Shown one piece after another: positions 6,275-11,310 of a stretch of DNA of 11,310 nucleotides. Each line of letters begins with the position of its first letter. Position 1 is the first letter of the stretch. The position numbers were made by a program, and so were the translations under genes. The notes beneath the pieces are model-generated. The model worked only from the letters and a program-made list of their open reading frames with translations. It did no database searches and was not told the origin of the DNA. Location of the stretch: positions 598,875-610,184 of the forward strand of contig OV299793.1 in the NCBI GenBank assembly GCA_923184405.1, given 5' to 3'. The DNA is from Neisseria meningitidis. GTDB lineage: Bacteria; Pseudomonadota; Gammaproteobacteria; Burkholderiales; Neisseriaceae.

Positions 6275-8434
6275 ATGTCCGAAAGCCGTCTGAAAATGCC
6301 CGCCCCAACATTCCGCCCCTTATGATCCCCTGACCGCCCGAAGCGCGTGCCCTGCTTTCCACACCGCCTCCTACCTCAAGCCCGAGGAACAGGCAGAGCT
6401 TGAAAAAGCTGTCGCCTATGCGTTTAGCGCCCACGACGGGCAAACCCGCAAAAGCGGGAGCCCAACATCACGCATCCGATTGCCGTTGCGACGCAGCTCG
6501 CCCTTTGGCATATGGACATACAGGGTCTTTGTGCAGGCGTGATGCACGACGTATTGGAAGATACGGGCGTGACAAAAGGAAATGGCGGCGGTGTTCGGCA
6601 ATACGGTTGCCGAGATGGTGGACGGGCTGTCCAAACTCGAAAAACTCAAATTTGAAGATCATGCGGAACATCAGGCAGTTTCCGCAAACTGATTTTGGCG
6701 ATGACCAAAGATGTGCGCGTGATTGTCGTAAACTTGCCGACCGTCTGCATAATATGCGGACGCTCGGTTCGATGCGCCCGGACAAACGCCGCCGGATTGC
6801 AAGGGAAACCCTTGAAATCTATGCACAGATTGCCAACCGTATAGGTTTGAATAACGCATATCAAGAGCTTCAGGATTTATCGTTCCAAAACCTGCATCCC
6901 AACCGCTACGAGACTTTAAAAAGCGATGGACAAGAGCCGGAAGAACCGGCAGGACGTTGTCGGCAAAGTCTTGCGCGCATTCGGCCAGCGGCTGGTAGGC
7001 GCGAATATAGAGGCCAAAATCAAAGGCAGGGAAAAAAACCTGTAGGCATCCATCAGAAAATGATGGCGAAAGCTGCGCTTTGCCGAGGTTATGGATATTT
7101 ACGGCTTCCGCGTCATTGTCAACAGCATTCCAGCCTGTTATGCCGCACTCGGCGCATTGCACACCCTCTATCAGCCCAAGCCCGGGCGGTTCAAAGACTA
7201 TATCGCCATTCCGAAAAGCAACGGGTATCAAAGTCTGCATACGACTTTGGTCGGCCCCTATGGCTTGCCGATTGAAGTTCAGATACGTACCAAGGAAATG
7301 GATGCTGCTGCCAAGATCGAATCGCCGGACATTGGAGCCATAAATCACATTCCAAGACGGTCGATCATACGATGCTTCACACAAACCAATGGCTGAAAAT
7401 ATATTAGATTTGCAGGCAAGAGTGCCAATGCCATTGAGTTTCTCCAACACGTCAAAGTCGATTTGCTTCCGAACGAAATCTCCATCCTTACGCCAAAAGG
7501 AAAAATCCTAACATTGCCCAAAGGGGCAACGCATTCGATTTTGCATATGCGGTGCATACCGATATCGGGCACAAACCGTTGCCGCACGTATCAACAATAT
7601 CATGATGCCGTTGCGTACGAAGCTCAAAACCGGCGGATTCTCGTTGAAATTATCACATCCGAACACGCCAAACCCAATCCCGCGTGGTTGAATTTCGCCG
7701 TGTCCGGCAGGGCGCGCAGTGCCATACGCCAATATATTAAAAACCTTAACCGACACGATGCGGTCGTTTTGGGAGAGAGCCTCTTACAAAAAGCCCTGTC
7801 CAGTTTGCTGCCCAAAGATGTCCTGCTTTCAGACGGCATCAAGGAAAAATATCTTACAGAGCTCAACGACAAGCAGACATCGTTTGAAGAAGTGCTGTAC
7901 AACGTAGCGATGGGGCATACCATGCCTGTATATGTCGCCATGCACATTGCCGAGTTGGCAGGGAGCATTTCGGCATCGAGGTCAGGCTCAGTTCCATTAA
8001 AGTCGATGGGCACGAAAGCGGGCATATTCATTTTGCAGAGTGCTGCCACCCTGTTCCAGGCGATTCCATCCGTTTGCTGTTGGTTAAGGGAAAAGGCATG
8101 ATTATCCATAGGGATAGCTGCCCGACGTTGTTGAAGTCCGATCCCGAACAGCAGCTCGATGCAGACTGGGAAAATATGAACGGGCAGAACTACCGGGTCA
8201 CGATTCAAGTCCAATCGGCAGACAGCCATGGCCTGTTGGCATTAATGGCGCAAGCGATTTCCGATTCCGGTGCAGACATCGAGTCGGTCGAAACACCGTC
8301 TAAATCCCAGTCGGGAACGGAAGATTTTGTCGAATTCAAATCCATTATTGAAAGTCAAGAATCTGCATCAATTCAATCAGATGATTCAAAAGCTGCATAG
8401 TATTCCATATATCCGCAAACTGATCAGAAGTTGA
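6275..8434 (+). CDS. spoT: Bifunctional (p)ppGpp synthetase/hydrolase SpoT, frame broken
   Basis: Makes and degrades the alarmone (p)ppGpp in the cytoplasm. The ATG at 6275 gives [15 protein letters not shown]; a second start, MPAP, is at 6296. Order of parts: HD hydrolase domain with MHDVLEDTG (HD pair 6545-6550) and [20 protein letters not shown] (about 6731-6790); synthetase domain [11 protein letters not shown] to [10 protein letters not shown] (7091-7300), including RFKD (7187-7198), the form seen in bifunctional enzymes rather than synthetase-only RelA; TGS domain near 7510-7580; helical part with [20 protein letters not shown] (about 7748-7810); C-terminal ACT domain from [14 protein letters not shown] (8192 on). 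The frame stop at 8398-8400 is an indel artefact. One base over, the tail reads [13 protein letters not shown] and ends TGA 8432-8434. The 2160 bp span equals the 720-codon norm. More than ten frame changes are seen, probably sequence error. Confidence 0.93.
6285..6294 (+). repeat. DNA uptake sequence core inside the start of spoT
   Basis: The 10-base core gccgtctgaa lies between two candidate spoT start codons (6275 and 6296) and encodes part of ESRLK. The flanking aa instead of at makes it the 10-base, not the 12-base, form. It has no inverted partner, so it is an uptake site rather than a terminator. Confidence 0.85.
7828..7839 (-). repeat. Full DNA uptake sequence inside spoT
   Basis: The plus strand reads ttcagacggcat, a perfect 12-base uptake sequence in minus orientation. 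Read in frame it encodes SDGI of [11 protein letters not shown]. No inverted copy is nearby. Coding-region copies like this are common in Neisseria and support natural uptake of this locus. Confidence 0.9.
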
Positions 8435-8477
8435 ATCAGGTAAAACTGGTTGACTTTAGAATAACAGGCAAGCCGTT

Positions 8478-9685
8478 TCATAGTTTACTCCGTTCAATTG
8501 CATATTTGCACAAATATACTGCATGGCTTTCAATAATTCGAATTGCCGCTATCATCTTTACTTCTTTCCAGAAAAGATAGTTGCCAATCATCATAAGATA
8601 ATCGTAATACGCTTGCTCGGTTTGACCATTGCGATTAAAGCATCAATGGCAAAAATCATGGAAGATTTTTCTTAATACGTTTATGACGTGAATAAGCCAT
8701 CACATTCTCCGTTTCAGCGACAAAACCGATGCAGAACGGCAGGTTCGGCAATGAGGCAATAGAAGCCAAAATATCAGGAGTTCTCATCCAATTCGATGGA
8801 TAACGGTACGGAAATATTATCATTTTTGAATTTTTGAATAAAACGATTTTTAACCTTATAGTCTGAGACGGCGGCAACAGAAATAAAAGCATCTTGTTTT
8901 TCAATCAAACGATGCACTGCGCGATGAACATCTTCAGCATTGATAGCTTGAACCCTATCGGATATGCCGAAAGGCAGCGCGGATTGAAGCTGTCCATGAA
9001 TCAGGCTGACTTCCTGCATAAGCGGCACGGCACGACTGCGCCAAAGGCACCTCCATTTTCCCGCTGGAGGTAATTATGATGCCTCGGACACCGTCAATGG
9101 CTTCAAATGTCGCACCTGCGGTAATCAAGACTATTTTGCCCCTTAACATTTTCGGTGTCCACAAGTCCGGAAGCAAATCCAGCAATTCGGCAGGTTCCAG
9201 CATCCTTCCCATGCCATTTTCTCCGCAAGCCTGTTCGCCCAAGCCCGGCATATAGACAGTAATGCCGTCTGAAACCAGTTGTGCGATATTCCGTTGGTTG
9301 GCAGGGTTGAGCCACATTTCCACATTCATCGCGGGAGCGATGGCAGCGGACATTTCCGTGCGGCTGCCAGACTGGTCAGCAGGTTATCTGCCACGCCGTT
9401 ACAGATTTTGCCACGGTATTCATACTTGCCGGCGCAATCAGAAAACATCCGCATTCCGGGTCAGGTTGATATGTTCCATACCGTTTGAACCGTTGCCGCC
9501 GTGCGTGTCGGTCAGACAGGATTGCCGCTTAAAGCCTGAAAAGTCAGCGGAGAAACAAATTCAGTTGCCGAGCGGCTCATAACCACCGCAACCGAATGCC
9601 CCTGTTTTTTCAGCAGACGAACCAACTCGCAAGACTTATACGCCGCAATACTGCCCGTTACACCTAAAAGAATATGTTTGCCCAT
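8478..9685 (-). CDS. coaBC: Bifunctional phosphopantothenoylcysteine decarboxylase/synthetase, frame broken
   Basis: Two steps of coenzyme A synthesis: CoaB joins phosphopantothenate and cysteine using CTP, and CoaC decarboxylates the product with FMN. The ATG at 9685-9683 begins [18 protein letters not shown], the CoaC flavoprotein start. [10 protein letters not shown] (about 9480-9451) carries the catalytic His. APAMNVEMW (about 9340-9314) is the substrate-binding PxMNxxMW motif. CGENGMGRM (9225-9199) matches the conserved G-G-R loop. The CoaB half follows with [12 protein letters not shown] [38 protein letters not shown] and [10 protein letters not shown] (about 8880-8850), with the CoaB lysine, then [11 protein letters not shown]. 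After KNLP (8660) frames change repeatedly; I place the stop at 8480-8478 after AIERSKL, which is less certain. About 403 codons fits the family. It converges on spoT with 43 bp between. Confidence 0.88.
9262..9273 (+). repeat. Full DNA uptake sequence inside coaBC
   Basis: A perfect atgccgtctgaa. On the coding (minus) strand it reads ttcagacggcat and encodes SDGI in [10 protein letters not shown], the same four residues as the copy in spoT. No inverted partner is present. Confidence 0.9.
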
Positions 9686-9696
9686 TTTGACAATTT

Positions 9697-9912
9697 CTAA
9701 TTACGAAGAAAAAACAGCAGCCATTCTATAACAAAGTGTGGATACATTAGATACCGTTTGGATACAAAATGCCGTCTGAGTCCCCGAGTTTCAGACGGCA
9801 TATTCACAAAGGCGCACCAGCCGAGGAGGGAGAGGAAAGGGATTGTTGAGGTGGTGAAGCGTTTGGCGAAAATAAAAACCTTATCCGACAGCGACATGAC
9901 GAATTTCCCCAA
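9697..9912 (-). CDS. Doubtful small ORF upstream of coaBC
   Basis: A 71-codon minus-strand frame beginning [19 protein letters not shown], with a hydrophobic stretch [13 protein letters not shown] at about residues 25-37. A second ATG at 9897 would start at MSLSDK. A stretch ggggaaa lies just before the first start but is not a strong ribosome binding site. The frame reads through the paired uptake sequences at 9769-9801, which normally end transcripts, so the real product, if any, would stop near there. I do not recognise it. It may be a small membrane peptide, a decayed gene end or chance. Confidence 0.2.
   Translation of the reverse strand: MGKFVMSLSDKVFIFAKRFTTSTIPFLSLLGWCAFVNMPSETRGLRRHFVSKRYLMYPHFVIEWLLFFLRN
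9769..9801. terminator. Paired DNA uptake sequence hairpin between coaBC and the rRNA promoter
   Basis: atgccgtctga (9769-9779) and the full inverted copy tcagacggcat (9791-9801, within ttcagacggcat from 9790) form a perfect 11-bp stem with an 11-base loop. It lies 84 bp upstream of coaBC, so it does not end that gene. It would stop minus-strand transcription coming from 9802-10020 or plus-strand read-through. Confidence 0.8.
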
Positions 9913-10022
9913 AAAATCCCACTGAAAAGCACTGACCGTTTTTCCCTGTGAGCGTATAGTTCAGTTCATCAGCTGCTGCAGAAGCGGCGGACGAACTCAA
10001 AACTATAGCACAGAATGTTCGG
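9802..10022. other. Spacer before the rRNA promoter, no clear gene
   Basis: Apart from the doubtful minus-strand ORF noted above, I see no gene, tRNA, insertion-sequence end or Correia repeat here. There is a purine-rich stretch, gaggagggagaggaaagg, at 9823-9840. The base composition is ordinary for this chromosome. Confidence 0.5.
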
Positions 10023-10066
10023 GATATCGAGAGATATCTTGACAGGCCGAAGAAATTCTTTATAAT
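10023..10066 (+). promoter_or_regulatory. Strong 16S rRNA promoter with upstream gatatc pair
   Basis: A consensus -35 TTGACA (10039-10044) and consensus -10 TATAAT (10061-10066) are separated by 16 bp, as expected for a ribosomal RNA promoter. Directly upstream gatatc occurs twice (10023-10028 and 10033-10038) around gaga, forming an inverted repeat that touches the -35 box. It could be a binding site for a regulator, but no factor can be named. The transcript would run into the 16S leader. Confidence 0.8.
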
Positions 10067-10072
10067 TCAAAC

Positions 10073-10124
10073 GCTCTTAACAAAACAGATTACTGATAAG
10101 TGTGAGTGCCTTGAGCCTCACACT
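10073..10124 (+). promoter_or_regulatory. rRNA leader antitermination region (boxA-like and hairpin)
   Basis: gctcttaaca (10073-10082) resembles boxA of rRNA leaders, and an 8-bp stem, agtgtgag (10099-10106) with ctcacact (10117-10124), gives a boxB-like hairpin. Both lie between the promoter and the 16S start, as in neisserial rRNA operons recalled from memory. Such elements let Nus factors carry RNA polymerase past termination sites in untranslated rRNA. Confidence 0.65.
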
Positions 10125-10216
10125 GTTAGAAAGACAGACAAGATAATGTAATGAACATAGTACTGGTGGATTACTTTAAAGCAGTCAGTACCAGAAGCTC
10201 AAAAAGGGAGAGATTA

Positions 10217-11310
<1,094 letters not shown>

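Noticed and set aside
8398..8400. Stop codon of the C-terminal spoT frame as the gene end
   Set aside because: One base over, the expected tail [15 protein letters not shown] continues to TGA at 8432-8434, so the early stop comes from an indel.
5335..8434. Programmed frameshifting in gmk or spoT
   Set aside because: Frame changes are many, irregular and shared with all neighbours, and no slippery site with downstream structure recurs.

Overview
The window is chromosomal DNA from Neisseria, most likely N. meningitidis or a close relative. Three things point there: several AT-type DNA uptake sequences (atgccgtctgaa or its reverse complement), the gene order hmbR, col, HAD, apt, gmk, rpoZ, spoT, coaBC, and Neisseria-like protein segments throughout. 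Almost every gene, including essential ones, is broken by small insertions and deletions. The damage is worst at the two ends (hmbR remnant and 16S rRNA). This is best read as uncorrected, low-depth sequence rather than real gene decay, so gene limits below follow homologous segments across frames, not single open frames. Family and genome comparisons are from memory; no search was run.

Left part (1-2109), accessory: the 3' part of the haemoglobin receptor gene hmbR runs to about 629 and stops abruptly, without its last 80 or so codons. About 530 bp of AT-rich DNA with no recognisable gene follows (33% GC, strikingly few CpG), then a promoter with a palindrome and a VapBC-like toxin-antitoxin pair whose toxin frame is intact. 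A hairpin made of two DNA uptake sequences (2080-2109) closes this part. It matches the right boundary described for the meningococcal exchangeable island exl, which lies next to col.

Middle (2116-5191): col (U32 peptidase / TrhP-like tRNA hydroxylation protein, minus strand), a 325-bp spacer with three hairpins, a Cof-type HAD phosphatase (plus), a shared terminator, and apt (adenine phosphoribosyltransferase, minus).

Right part (5335-9685): gmk, rpoZ and spoT form a probable operon on the plus strand, joining GMP phosphorylation, the RNA polymerase omega subunit and (p)ppGpp metabolism. apt (AMP salvage) diverges from it, so purine nucleotide supply and the stringent response are clustered. 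coaBC (coenzyme A synthesis) converges on spoT.

End (9686-11310): a paired-uptake-sequence terminator, a gene-poor spacer, a strong rRNA promoter, a leader with boxA-like and hairpin elements, and the first two thirds of a 16S rRNA gene, heavily corrupted and cut by the window end. I found no convincing new biological system. The points most worth checking are the hmbR junction, the CpG-poor block, and the toxin-antitoxin pair inside the probable exl island.
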